Of a stretch of DNA of 64,000 bases, positions 34,320 through 43,148 are shown piece after piece (positions within the stretch are counted from its first letter, which is position 1; the number at the start of each line of letters is the position of its first letter). A program made the position numbers and the translations under genes. The DNA is from Streptomyces olindensis (GTDB taxonomy: Bacteria > Actinomycetota > Actinomycetes > Streptomycetales > Streptomycetaceae). Under the pieces are notes generated by a model that saw nothing but the letters and a program-made list of their open reading frames with translations, did not search any database and was not told the origin of the DNA. Location of the stretch: contig JJOH01000009.1 of the NCBI GenBank assembly GCA_000696115.1, positions 62,001-126,000 of the forward strand, read 5' to 3'.

Positions 34320-35382
34320 CCAGCCCGCGCAGGGTGCCCCCGACGGCGACGCCCCACGCCAGGACGAGCACGACGTACAGGCCCGCCGCGGGCCCGGTGT
34401 AGGCCACCAGCCCGGTGTGCCGGCCCAGCGCCGCGGCGCCCGTGACGCAGGTGCCGACCGGGAAGGTGAACGACCACCAGGTCATGGCGAACCGCATCCC
34501 GTGCCGCCGCGCGCGCCACACATGGGCCGTGGCCAGGCAGAACCACAGCAGCGCGAACCCCATGACGGGCGCGCCGTAGAGCACGGCGAGGGCACCGAAG
34601 CCCTGGCTGTACGGCTCCGGTACGACTCCGGGGGCGACGTCCGCGAAGGCGCCGACGGCGGTGGTGGACTGCCCGAGCGGCCCCAGCACCAGGAACAGCG
34701 TCGGGGTGAGGGCGAGGGGCAGCGGCCCGCCGGTGAGCAGCCGGGCGAAGACCAGCGGCAGCATGAGCAGGGTCGCGAGCAGGCTCAGCCCGAACAGCGC
34801 GAAGCAGACGAGGAGCAGCGTCTCGCGGGGCCGGCCGGGAGGCAGCTGCGGCACCAGCGGCGGCCCGACGGCGGCCGACACCATGGGCGCGACCAGCGGC
34901 AGCAGCCACACGGGTGTCGCCTGCCCCGGCTCGACCCGGTGGCGTACGGCCATCAGATACGGAACGGCGACGGCGGCGGCCAGCCCCAGAGCCGTACCGG
35001 CGGTGAACAGCACGGTGTCCAGCGCCACCGCGGCCCGCAGGCCGATCACGTCCCGGCCGACGGTGAGGGCGCCGCCGCCCACGGCGAGCAGGGCCATGGC
35101 GAGACAGCCGTAGAAGGGTGCCGTCGCCGGGTCGAGGAGGTGGGCACGGGCCTGGTCGCGGTGGCGGGCCCAGTGCGCGCAGCGGGCGCCGAGCAGGGTC
35201 AGGAGCAGGGCGAGGGAGAGGACCCAGACGACGGCGAGTGCTCCGCGCAGCCCGGGGAGGTGCTGGGGGAGGGCGGCTCCGGCGGTGGCGACGACGGCGG
35301 TGCCCATGACGGTGGCGTACCAGTTGGGTCCGAGGTGGCGGACGGAGAGGGGGTACGCGAGGGGCCGGGCTGCGGTGACCAT
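34231..35382 (-). CDS. TDT-family (TehA/malate-type) transporter
   Basis: 383 residues, about ten membrane helices, starting MVTAARPLAYPLSVRHLGPNWYATVMGTAVVATAG, the layout of the tellurite-resistance/dicarboxylate transporter family. FAMTWWSFTFPVGTC in the last third is the typical signature. Start ATG 35382. Divergent from the LysR-type regulator, which likely controls it. Its 3' end overlaps the BtuF-like gene by 89 bases on the other strand. Substrate not determinable (C4-dicarboxylate, sulfite or other anion). Confidence 0.88.
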   Translation of the reverse strand: MVTAARPLAYPLSVRHLGPNWYATVMGTAVVATAGAALPQHLPGLRGALAVVWVLSLALLLTLLGARCAHWARHRDQARAHLLDPATAPFYGCLAMALLAVGGGALTVGRDVIGLRAAVALDTVLFTAGTALGLAAAVAVPYLMAVRHRVEPGQATPVWLLPLVAPMVSAAVGPPLVPQLPPGRPRETLLLVCFALFGLSLLATLLMLPLVFARLLTGGPLPLALTPTLFLVLGPLGQSTTAVGAFADVAPGVVPEPYSQGFGALAVLYGAPVMGFALLWFCLATAHVWRARRHGMRFAMTWWSFTFPVGTCVTGAAALGRHTGLVAYTGPAAGLYVVLVLAWGVAVGGTLRGLVRGELLAGPGPVPVAPRPATARTTSGAVR

Positions 35383-35431
35383 GACTCATACGGTGGAGCC
35401 GGGGGAGGGGCACCACCAGGGAGTTTGCCTC

Positions 35432-35455
35432 TATGGCGACATAAGCTGGGTTTAT
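35432..35455. promoter_or_regulatory. LysR-type operator and -10 of the regulator
   Basis: TATG-GCGA-CATA (35432-35443) fits the T-N11-A palindromes bound by LysR regulators; ATAA/TTAT (35441-35455) gives a second overlapping inverted pair. TAAGCT (35442-35447) ends 6 bases before the regulator ATG at 35454 with no ribosome site, so the message may be leaderless and the operator would overlap its promoter. Confidence 0.45.
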
Positions 35456-36386
35456 GAGCAACACGGATGAGCAGGGCGGCGGCCCGGCGGTCGCCGGGTC
35501 CCTGGCGCACCGGGTCCCGGACCTCGGAGCCCTGGAGTTGCTGCTGGCGGTGGCGCGGCTCGGCAGCCTCGGCGGGGCGGCGCGGGAACTGGGCATCACC
35601 CAGCCCGCGGCCAGCAGCCGGATCCGGTCGATGGAGCGTCAGCTCGGCGTGGCGCTGGTCGACCGTTCGCCCCGGGGGTCCCGGCTCACGGACGCCGGTG
35701 CGCTGGTGACGGACTGGGCGCGGCGGATCGTCGAGGCGGCGGAGGCGTTCGACGTGGGGGCGCAGGCGCTGCGCGACCGGCGGGACTCCCGGCTGCGGGT
35801 CGCGGCGAGCATGACGATCGCGGAGTACCTGCTGCCGGGCTGGCTGCTCGCGCTGCGGGCGCAGCGGCCCGACACGGCGGTCTCCCTGCACGCGGGCAAC
35901 TCCACGGTGGTGGCGGAACGGCTGCTGTCGGACGAGGCCGATCTGGGCTTCGTGGAGGGGCTGACGGTGCCGACCGGGCTGGACTCCGTGGTCATCGCCC
36001 ATGACCGGCTGATAGTGGTGACGGCGCCGGGGCACGCGTGGGGGCGCCGTCGGCGGCCGGTGGCGGCGGACGAGCTGGCCTCGACACCGCTGATCCTGCG
36101 GGAGAAGGGGTCCGGCACCCGTCAGGTGCTGGACGCGGCGCTCGGGGGTCTGGCCCGGCCGCTCATCGAGCTGTCCTCGACGACGGCGGTGAAGGCGGCG
36201 GCGGTGAGCGGTGCGGGGCCGGCGGTACTGAGCGAACTGGCGGTGGGGGAGGAGCTGGCGATGCGGCGGTTGGTGCGGGTGCCGGTGGACGGGGTGGCCC
36301 TGGCGCGTGATCTGAGGGCGGTGTGGCCGACGGGGCATCGGCCCACGGGTCCGGCGCGGGACCTGCTGTCGCTGACGCGGGGGTGA
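35454..36386 (+). CDS. LysR-family transcriptional regulator
   Basis: 310 residues. N-terminal helix-turn-helix LELLLAVARLGSLGGAARELGITQPAASSRIRSMERQLGVAL, then a type-2 periplasmic-binding effector domain (SMTIAEYLLPGWLLALRAQRPDTAVSLHAGN). Close to CysB/CbbR-type regulators of transport or sulfur/carbon genes. Divergent from the TDT transporter with a 71-base gap; autoregulation likely. Confidence 0.9.
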   Translation: MSNTDEQGGGPAVAGSLAHRVPDLGALELLLAVARLGSLGGAARELGITQPAASSRIRSMERQLGVALVDRSPRGSRLTDAGALVTDWARRIVEAAEAFDVGAQALRDRRDSRLRVAASMTIAEYLLPGWLLALRAQRPDTAVSLHAGNSTVVAERLLSDEADLGFVEGLTVPTGLDSVVIAHDRLIVVTAPGHAWGRRRRPVAADELASTPLILREKGSGTRQVLDAALGGLARPLIELSSTTAVKAAAVSGAGPAVLSELAVGEELAMRRLVRVPVDGVALARDLRAVWPTGHRPTGPARDLLSLTRG

Positions 36387-36422
36387 GCTTCTCGCCGTGT
36401 CCGAGGTGAAGCCCGTCGGAGT

Positions 36423-37112
36423 TCAGCGCGCTGCCGCCGCCTCCACCAGTGCCCGCATCACCCGCTCGTCCTCGCCCATCTCCGGATGCCACTGCACGCC
36501 CAGCACCCAGCCCTCACCGGACGGCAGTTCCACGGCCTCCACCGTGCCGTCCGCGGCGTACGCCGACGGGACCAGGTCCGTGCCGAGACGGTCCACGGCC
36601 TGGTGGTGGTACGTCGGCACCGACGTCTCCTCCGGCACGATCCCCGCGTACCGCGTGCCCGGCACCGGCTTGACGGGGTGCCCGCCGAAGACGCCCACGA
36701 CCTCCGCGTGCCCGTCGACGTGCTGCACGAGCGTGCCGCCCAGCGCCACGTTCAGCAGCTGCATGCCCCGGCAGATGCCGAGCAGCGGGATACGCGAGGC
36801 GAGGGCCGCCTCGATCAGGGCCAGCTCCCACGCGTCCCGCTCCGGCGCCGACGGCCCCGTCCGCGGCTCGCGCTCCGCCCCGTACCGGACCGGCTCCACG
36901 TCCGGCCCGCCCGAGATGACCAGCCCGTCCAGCCGGGCCACGGCCTCGACGGCCCGCTCCGGGTCGTCCGGCGGCAGCATCGCGGCCAGACCGCCCGCCC
37001 GCTGCACCAGCCGGGGATAGCCGACCGGCAGCAGGGCCGCCTCCAGCTCCCACACGCCCCAGCGGGCGCCGGCCTCCAGATACGTACTGACCCCGATCAA
37101 CGGCCTGGCCAC
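36423..37112 (-). CDS. Class I glutamine amidotransferase-like hydrolase (peptidase C26, PuuD-type)
   Basis: 229 residues from GTG 37112 with GGGAGGAAG upstream. Nucleophile Cys114 in GICRGMQLLNVALGGTL; His and Glu in VQWHPEMGED complete the triad. PuuD-type enzymes split gamma-glutamyl amides. It follows the amino-acid/amine permease after 23 bases and lies near a GlnA4-like gamma-glutamyl ligase, so it probably releases the product after oxidation of gamma-glutamyl-ethanolamide, by analogy with the Puu pathway. Confidence 0.9.
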   Translation of the reverse strand: MARPLIGVSTYLEAGARWGVWELEAALLPVGYPRLVQRAGGLAAMLPPDDPERAVEAVARLDGLVISGGPDVEPVRYGAEREPRTGPSAPERDAWELALIEAALASRIPLLGICRGMQLLNVALGGTLVQHVDGHAEVVGVFGGHPVKPVPGTRYAGIVPEETSVPTYHHQAVDRLGTDLVPSAYAADGTVEAVELPSGEGWVLGVQWHPEMGEDERVMRALVEAAAAR

Positions 37113-37135
37113 TGCGACTTCCTCCCGGTCGACGT

Positions 37136-38581
37136 TCAGTCCCGTGCCAACTCTGCCTCGGCCGCCGCCAGGGCCGCGAACTCCTCCTCCGGCGCCTTCG
37201 CCACCAGCCGCTTCCTGCTGTACAGGCCGAAGTACCCGACGGCCACCACGTACACCGCCAGCGCGATGAACGCCGCCGTCACGTCCACCAGGAACGTCGC
37301 CACCAGGGCCGCGCAGGCCAGCACCAAGGCGACCGAGGACGTCAGCACCCCGCCCGGCGTCCGGTACGGCCGCGGCAGCTCCGGCTCCCGGCGGCGCAGC
37401 ACGATGTGGGACAGCGACATCAGCGCGTAGGAGATGGTCGCGCCGAAGACGGCGATGTTGAGCATGCGCGCGCCGTTGCCCGACACCGCCGCCAGCAGGA
37501 AGCCGATCGTGCCGGGCACGAGCAGGCCGAGGTACGGCGCCTTGCGGCGGCTGGTGAGGGACAGGAAGCGGGGCAGGTAGCCCGCGCGGGACAGGGCGAA
37601 CAGCTGGCGCGAGCCCGCGTAGATCAGGGAGAAGAAGGACGCCACCAGGCCCGCCAGGCCCGCGTAGTTCACGATCCTGCTCAGGGTCGTGGCCTCGCCG
37701 TCCGGCTGGAGCGCCTCGACCAGCGGGTTGCCCGCCTCCTGGATCGCCGCCGACCCGCGCGCCCCGGCCGCCGCGAAGAACGTGACCACCGCGAGCACCA
37801 CCAGGATGCCCATCGACCAGCGGATCGCCTTCGGCAGCGTCCGGGCCGGCTCCCTGGTCTCCTCGGCGGCCAGCGGCACGCCCTCGACACCCAGGAAGAA
37901 CCACATGCCGAAGGGGAACGCCGCCCAGATGCCGAGCAGGCCGAACGGCAGCCAGGAGTTCGACCCGGCGGCCGAGGAGTCGACCGGGATGTCGTCCAGC
38001 GCGGCGAAGGAGAAGTCGGGCAGCGCCGCCAGTGCGAAGACGACGAGGGCGGCGACCGCGATGCCCGTGACGACGAAGCTGAAGCGCAGCGCCTCGCCCA
38101 CGCCCCACAGGTGGATGCCGAGGAAGATCGCGAAGCAGACCAGGTACATCGGCCAGCCGGACTCCAGCCCGAACAGGCCCAGCGACTCGACGTAGTCGCC
38201 GATGAAGATGACGATCGCGGCGGGCGCGAGGACGTACTCGATGAGGATCGCCGTACCGGTCAGGAAGCCGCCCCAGGGGCCCAGCGCCCGCCGGGCGAAG
38301 CCGTAGCCGCCGCCCGCCGTCGGCAGGATCGAGGACAGCTCGGCGAGCGCGAAGACCATGCACGCGTACATCGCGCCCATGAGGACCATGGCGATCGCCA
38401 GGCCCCCGAAGCCGCCCTCGGCCAGGCCGAAGTTCCAGCCCGAGTAGTCACCGGAGACGACGTAGGCGACGCCGAGACCGGTGAGCAGCACCCAGCCGGC
38501 GCTGCCGCGGCGGAGCGCTCTGCGCTCCAGATAGTCGTCGCCCTCCGGGGCGACGGGGGTGATGGTGGGTTCCTCGGACAT
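37136..38581 (-). CDS. APC-family permease, probably ethanolamine
   Basis: 481 residues, about twelve membrane helices. The opening LRRGSAGWVLLTGLGVAYVVSGDYSGWNFGLAEGGFGG and LPTAGGGYGFARRALGPWGGF closely resemble ethanolamine permeases. First gene of a minus-strand pair with the C26 amidase. With GlnA4-like ligase, aldehyde dehydrogenase and FadR-type regulator next door, an ethanolamine uptake role is likely; this is inference from memory of the S. coelicolor glnA4 work. Confidence 0.85.
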   Translation of the reverse strand: MSEEPTITPVAPEGDDYLERRALRRGSAGWVLLTGLGVAYVVSGDYSGWNFGLAEGGFGGLAIAMVLMGAMYACMVFALAELSSILPTAGGGYGFARRALGPWGGFLTGTAILIEYVLAPAAIVIFIGDYVESLGLFGLESGWPMYLVCFAIFLGIHLWGVGEALRFSFVVTGIAVAALVVFALAALPDFSFAALDDIPVDSSAAGSNSWLPFGLLGIWAAFPFGMWFFLGVEGVPLAAEETREPARTLPKAIRWSMGILVVLAVVTFFAAAGARGSAAIQEAGNPLVEALQPDGEATTLSRIVNYAGLAGLVASFFSLIYAGSRQLFALSRAGYLPRFLSLTSRRKAPYLGLLVPGTIGFLLAAVSGNGARMLNIAVFGATISYALMSLSHIVLRRREPELPRPYRTPGGVLTSSVALVLACAALVATFLVDVTAAFIALAVYVVAVGYFGLYSRKRLVAKAPEEEFAALAAAEAELARD

Positions 38582-38646
38582 GGGCAGACTCCCGACGGGG
38601 CGGCGGTCACGGGGTCGAGCGCGCTACGACTCAATGGAATGAGGCC

Positions 38647-38653
38647 ATACCTT
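38647..38653. promoter_or_regulatory. ATACCTT box upstream of the permease
   Basis: ATACCTT 65 bases upstream of the permease start; the same 7-mer occurs at 39530 before glnA4. Possible shared site for the FadR-type regulator between them. Confidence 0.28.
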
Positions 38654-38757
38654 TGCGGTGCCGGACGGGGGAAGGCAAGACCCGTGCGTTAATCGCCCGT
38701 AAATCCTCACCAAGCCCGGCCACCGGGAACCCTCACCTAGCCCGGCCACCGGCCGGC

Positions 38758-39492
38758 TCAGCCCAGGAATCCGCGCAGCAGCGCCGCCGTGCCCCCGCAG
38801 TGCTCGCGCATGATCTCCCGCGCCTGGTCGGCGTCGCCCTCGATCACGGCCTCCACCAGGGCGGTGTGCTGCTGCTGGGAGTGCTCCAGGTTGCGCACGA
38901 GGAGCGGAATGCAGTCGAGCAGGTCGTTGACGGTCGCGCGGACGGCCGCGTACTGGGCCGTGAGGGTGGGGGAGCCGGACAGCTCGGCCAGCGTCAGGTG
39001 CAGCAGCGTGTCCAGGCGGCGGTACTCGGCGAGCGGCGCGTCGTGCGTGCGCGCCAGGGCCTCGCGGAGCCTGTCCGTCCGCTCCTCGTCCAGCCCGTGC
39101 GCCGCGCACAGCCCGGCCGCGCCCACCTCCAGCACCTCCCGGAAGCGCAGCACGTCCTCTATGTCGACCTCGGCGACCCGCCGCCGCAGCTCGTCCTCGC
39201 CGCCGGCGTCCGTGCGCGGCAGCACGAACGTCCCGCCGTAGCGGCCGCGCCGCGACTCGACCAGACCCTGGTCCTGGAGCACCTTCAGCACCTCGCGCAG
39301 CGTCACCCGGCTGATCCCCAGGCGCTCCGCCAGCTCCCGCTCGGCCGGCAGCCGCTCACCCCCCGCCACCAGGCCCAGCCGTACGACCTGGAGGATCTGC
39401 TCCAGGGCCTCCTCGAAGCCGTTGCCCGCGCGCACCGGCCGCAGCACCGGCGTCAGTCGGTCCCGCACTCCGCCGACCGCTTCCTCCGGCAT
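38758..39492 (-). CDS. GntR/FadR-family regulator
   Basis: 244 residues from ATG 39492 (GAAGGGGGTACGGCCAC upstream). Winged helix (ALEQILQVVRLGLVAGGERLPAERELAERLGISRVTLREVLKVLQDQGLVESRRGRYGGTFV) and C-terminal all-helical FCD domain with metal-binding His/Asp residues (DTLLHLTLAELSGSP, HTALVEAV, EHC). Lies between and opposite to glnA4 and beside the permease, so probably controls both. Confidence 0.9.
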   Translation of the reverse strand: MPEEAVGGVRDRLTPVLRPVRAGNGFEEALEQILQVVRLGLVAGGERLPAERELAERLGISRVTLREVLKVLQDQGLVESRRGRYGGTFVLPRTDAGGEDELRRRVAEVDIEDVLRFREVLEVGAAGLCAAHGLDEERTDRLREALARTHDAPLAEYRRLDTLLHLTLAELSGSPTLTAQYAAVRATVNDLLDCIPLLVRNLEHSQQQHTALVEAVIEGDADQAREIMREHCGGTAALLRGFLG

Positions 39493-39529
39493 GTGGCCGT
39501 ACCCCCTTCCCAAGCAATGGTTCTCCGCA

Positions 39530-39536
39530 ATACCTT
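39530..39536. promoter_or_regulatory. ATACCTT box upstream of glnA4
   Basis: Second copy of ATACCTT, in the 86-base gap between the divergent FadR-type regulator and glnA4. See the copy at 38647. Confidence 0.28.
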
Positions 39537-39578
39537 ATGGCTCCCGGCTCGCCGAAAGAAGCCGAAGGAGGCTCTCCC

Positions 39579-40943
39579 GTGGCAGACCGCACACCCCCGC
39601 TGAGCGTCGAGGAGCTGCACGCCCTCGTCGCCGGCGGTGAGATCGACACTGTCGTCCTGGCCTTCCCCGACATGCAAGGGCGGCTCCAGGGCAAGCGGTT
39701 CGCCGCACGCTTCTTCCTCGACGAAGTGCTCCGGCACGGCACCGAGGGCTGCAACTACCTGCTCGCCGTCGACACCGAGATGAACACCGTCGACGGCTAC
39801 GCCATGTCCTCCTGGGACCGCGGCTACGGCGACTTCGCCATGCACCCGGACCTGAGCACCCTGCGCCGCGTCCCCTGGAACGAGGGCACGGCCATGGTCC
39901 ACGCCGACCTCGCCTGGAACGACGGCTCACCGGTCGTCGCCGCCCCCCGCCAGATCCTGCGCCGCCAGCTGGAGCGCCTGGCCGAACTCGGCTACACCGC
40001 CCAGGTCGGCACGGAACTGGAGTTCATCGTCTTCAAGGACACCTACGAACAGGCCTGGGACGCGGGGTACAGCGGGCTCACCCCGGCCAACCAGTACAAC
40101 ATCGACTACTCGGTCCTCGGCACCGGCCGCATCGAGCCCCTGCTGCGCCGCATCCGCAACGAGATGGCGGGCGCCGGCCTCACCGTCGAGTCCGCCAAGG
40201 GCGAGTGCAACCCCGGCCAGCACGAGATCGCCTTCCGCTACGACGAGGCCCTGGTCACCTGCGACCAGCACGCCGTCTACAAGACCGGCGCCAAGGAGAT
40301 CGCCGCCCAGGAGGGCATGTCGATCACGTTCATGGCCAAGTACAACGAGCGCGAGGGCAACTCCTGCCACATCCACCTCTCGCTGGCGGACGCCGACGGC
40401 AACAACGCCATGGCCGGAGACCTGGAAGGCGGCATGTCCGAGGTCATGCGCCACTTCCTCGCCGGCCAGCTCGCCGCCCTGCGCGACTTCTCCCTCCTCT
40501 ACGCCCCCAACATCAACTCCTACAAACGCTTCCAGCCCGGCTCCTTCGCCCCCACCGCCGTCGCCTGGGGCCAGGACAACCGCACCTGCGCCCTGCGCGT
40601 GGTCGGCCACGGCCGCTCGATGCGCTTCGAGAACCGGCTGCCCGGCGGCGACGTCAACCCCTACCTCGCCGTGGCCGGACTGGTCGCGGCCGGGCTGCAC
40701 GGCATCGAGCAGAAGCTCGAACTGCCCGAGCCCTGCCCCGGCAACGCCTACACCGCCGACTTCGCCCACGTCCCCACCACCCTGCGCGAGGCCGCCGAGC
40801 TCTGGGAGCACAGCGCCATCGCCAGGGCGGCCTTCGGGGACGAGGTCGTCGCGCACTACCGCAACATGGCGCGCGTCGAACTGGACGCCTTCGACGCCGC
40901 GGTGACCGACTGGGAGCTGCGCCGCTCCTTCGAACGCATGTGA
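39579..40943 (+). CDS. glnA4: Glutamine-synthetase-like ligase, probable gamma-glutamylethanolamide synthetase GlnA4
   Basis: 454 residues from GTG 39579 (GAAGGAGGC upstream). Glutamine synthetase fold with ATP/glutamate residues (VGTELEFIVF, CNPGQHEIAFRYDEAL, SITFMAKYNEREGNSCHIHLSL, NRTCALRVVGHGRSMRFENRLPGGDVNPYL). From memory the S. coelicolor protein at this locus joins glutamate to ethanolamine rather than ammonia; the neighbouring permease, dehydrogenases and amidase support that. Its stop overlaps the aldehyde dehydrogenase start. Confidence 0.9.
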   Translation: MADRTPPLSVEELHALVAGGEIDTVVLAFPDMQGRLQGKRFAARFFLDEVLRHGTEGCNYLLAVDTEMNTVDGYAMSSWDRGYGDFAMHPDLSTLRRVPWNEGTAMVHADLAWNDGSPVVAAPRQILRRQLERLAELGYTAQVGTELEFIVFKDTYEQAWDAGYSGLTPANQYNIDYSVLGTGRIEPLLRRIRNEMAGAGLTVESAKGECNPGQHEIAFRYDEALVTCDQHAVYKTGAKEIAAQEGMSITFMAKYNEREGNSCHIHLSLADADGNNAMAGDLEGGMSEVMRHFLAGQLAALRDFSLLYAPNINSYKRFQPGSFAPTAVAWGQDNRTCALRVVGHGRSMRFENRLPGGDVNPYLAVAGLVAAGLHGIEQKLELPEPCPGNAYTADFAHVPTTLREAAELWEHSAIARAAFGDEVVAHYRNMARVELDAFDAAVTDWELRRSFERM

Positions 40944-42325
40944 GGCCCTTGTTGTCTTCCGAGCACCTTCTGGAAGTACTGAACCCCGCGACCGAGGAGG
41001 TCGTCGCCGCCGTCGCCGGAGCGAGTCCGGCCGACATCGACACGGCCGTCACCCACGCCGCCAGGGCACAGCGGATCTGGGCCGCCCTCGCGCCCGGGGA
41101 CCGCGCCCGGCTGCTGCGCCGCTTCGCGGCCACCGTCGACGAGCACCTGGAGGAACTGGCCCGCCTGGAGGTCCGCGAGGCCGGCCATCTGATCGGCAAC
41201 GCCCGCTGGGAGGCCGGCAACGTCCGTGACCTGCTGGACTACGCGGCCGGGGGAGTGGAACGGCTCACCGGCCGGCAGATCCCCGTGCCCGGCGGTCTGG
41301 ACGTCACGATCCTCGAACCGCTCGGCGTCGTCGGTGTGATCGCCCCCTGGAACTTCCCCATGCCGATCGCGGCCTGGGGCACCGCCCCCGCCCTCGCGGC
41401 CGGCAACGCGGTCCTCCTCAAGCCCGCCGAGACCACCCCGCTCACCGCCCTGCGCCTGGCCGAACTCGCCCTGGAGTCCGGTCTCCCCGAGCACCTCTTC
41501 CAGGTCCTGCCCGGACGCGGCGACATCACGGGCGACGCCCTCGTCCGACACCCCGGCGTCGCCAAGATCGTCTTCACCGGCTCCACCCGCACCGGCACGC
41601 GCGTCGCCGCGCTCGGCGCCGAGCAGGTCAAGCCGGTCACCCTCGAACTCGGCGGCAAGAGCCCCAACATCGTCTTCGCCGACGCCGACCTCAAGACCGC
41701 TGTCGACCCCTTCTCCTTCCTCGACAACTCCGGCCAGGACTGCTGCGCCCGCACCCGCGTCCTGGTCCACGAGTCCGTCCACGACGAGGTCCGCGAGCTG
41801 CTCGCCGACGCCCTGTCCGCCGTGGTGGTGGGCGACCCGGCCGACGAGAAGACCCAGATGGGCCCGCTGATCTCCCGGCAGCAGCTCGACCGCGTCCGGA
41901 GCTTCGTGCCCGACGACGCCCCGGCCCTGCGCGGCAGCGCGCCCGACGGGCCCGGCTTCTGGTTCCCGCCGACCGTCCTCACCGACGAGCGGCCGGACTC
42001 GCCCGCGGCCCGCGAGGAGATCTTCGGCCCCGTGGCCGTCCTGCTCCCCTTCACCGACGAGGAGGACGCGATCCGCCTCGCCAACGACACCCCCTACGGC
42101 CTCTCCGGCTCCATCTGGACCCGCGACGTCGGCCGCGCCCTGCGCGTCTCCCGGGCCGTCCGCGCCGGCAACCTGTCCGTCAACTCCCACGCCAGCGTCC
42201 GCTACTGGACCCCGTTCGGCGGTTACAAGCAGTCCGGCGTGGGCCGCGAGCTCGGTCCCGACGCCCTGGCCGCCTTCACCGAAACCAAGAACGTCTTCAT
42301 CAGCACGGAGGGACCCGCACAGTGA
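40940..42325 (+). CDS. Aldehyde dehydrogenase
   Basis: 461 residues from GTG 40940, which overlaps the glnA4 stop in GTGA; TTG codons at 40949 or 40952 are other candidates. NAD(P)-dependent fold: IAPWNFPMPIAAWGTAPALAAGNAVLLKPAE, FTGSTRTG, general base Glu in ELGGKSPN, catalytic Cys in GQDCCART, and EEIFGPV. Predicted to oxidise the gamma-glutamyl aldehyde intermediate of the ethanolamine route. Followed by an SDR, again overlapping. Confidence 0.9.
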   Translation: MRPLLSSEHLLEVLNPATEEVVAAVAGASPADIDTAVTHAARAQRIWAALAPGDRARLLRRFAATVDEHLEELARLEVREAGHLIGNARWEAGNVRDLLDYAAGGVERLTGRQIPVPGGLDVTILEPLGVVGVIAPWNFPMPIAAWGTAPALAAGNAVLLKPAETTPLTALRLAELALESGLPEHLFQVLPGRGDITGDALVRHPGVAKIVFTGSTRTGTRVAALGAEQVKPVTLELGGKSPNIVFADADLKTAVDPFSFLDNSGQDCCARTRVLVHESVHDEVRELLADALSAVVVGDPADEKTQMGPLISRQQLDRVRSFVPDDAPALRGSAPDGPGFWFPPTVLTDERPDSPAAREEIFGPVAVLLPFTDEEDAIRLANDTPYGLSGSIWTRDVGRALRVSRAVRAGNLSVNSHASVRYWTPFGGYKQSGVGRELGPDALAAFTETKNVFISTEGPAQ

Positions 42326-43107
42326 CTGCCCAGGAAAGCATCTGCCGCCGCCTGGTCGGCCGTACCGCCGTCGTCACCGGAGCCGGCAGCGGCATCGGAC
42401 TCGCCGCCGCCCGCCGCCTCGCCTCCGAGGGCGCGCACGTCGTCTGCGGCGACGTCGACGAGACCCGGGGCAAGGCCGCCGCCGAGGAGACCGGCGGCAC
42501 CTTCGTGAAGGTGGACGTGACCGACCCGGAGGAGGTCGAGGCCCTCTTCCGCACCGCCTTCGACACCTACGGCAGCGTCGACATCGCCTTCAACAACGCC
42601 GGCATCTCCCCGCCCGACGACGACTCCATCCTGGAGACCGGACTGGAGGCCTGGAAGCGCGTCCAGGAGGTCAACCTCACCTCCGTCTACCTGTGCTGCA
42701 AGGCCGCCATCCCCTACATGCGGCGCCAGGGCAAGGGATCGATCATCAACACGGCCTCCTTCGTGGCCAGGATGGGCGCGGCCACCTCGCAGATCTCCTA
42801 CACCGCCTCCAAGGGCGGCGTCCTCGCCATGTCCCGGGAACTGGGCGTGCAGTTCGCCCGCGAGGGCATCCGCGTCAACGCCCTCTGCCCGGGCCCGGTC
42901 AACACCCCGCTCCTCCAGGAGCTGTTCGCCAAGGACCCGGAGCGGGCCGCGCGCCGCCTGGTGCACATCCCGCTGGGCCGGTTCGCCGAGGCCGAGGAGA
43001 TCGCCGCCGCCGTGGCCTTCCTCGCCAGCGACGACTCCTCCTTCGTGAACGCCACCGACTTCCTCGTCGACGGCGGTATCGCGGGGGCGTACGTCACACC
43101 CCTGTAA
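42322..43107 (+). CDS. Short-chain dehydrogenase/reductase
   Basis: 261 residues. Classical SDR: TGAGSGIGLAAARRLA cofactor motif, NNAGISPPDD, Ser-Tyr-Lys triad in NTASF...ISYTASKGGV, and CPGPVNTPLL. Asp after the second strand (GDVDETRG) suggests NAD. GTG 42322 overlaps the aldehyde dehydrogenase stop. Likely oxidises the alcohol of gamma-glutamylethanolamide to the aldehyde in the same pathway; inferred from position. Confidence 0.9.
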   Translation: MTAQESICRRLVGRTAVVTGAGSGIGLAAARRLASEGAHVVCGDVDETRGKAAAEETGGTFVKVDVTDPEEVEALFRTAFDTYGSVDIAFNNAGISPPDDDSILETGLEAWKRVQEVNLTSVYLCCKAAIPYMRRQGKGSIINTASFVARMGAATSQISYTASKGGVLAMSRELGVQFAREGIRVNALCPGPVNTPLLQELFAKDPERAARRLVHIPLGRFAEAEEIAAAVAFLASDDSSFVNATDFLVDGGIAGAYVTPL

Positions 43108-43136
43108 GCCGCGTCCGTGCGGCCGGTTACTCGCCC

Positions 43137-43142
43137 TACAGT
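43137..43142 (+). promoter_or_regulatory. Candidate -10 element, leaderless start
   Basis: TACAGT ends 6 bases before the ATG at 43149; no clear ribosome site. Confidence 0.38.
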
Positions 43143-43148
43143 GCCGGG

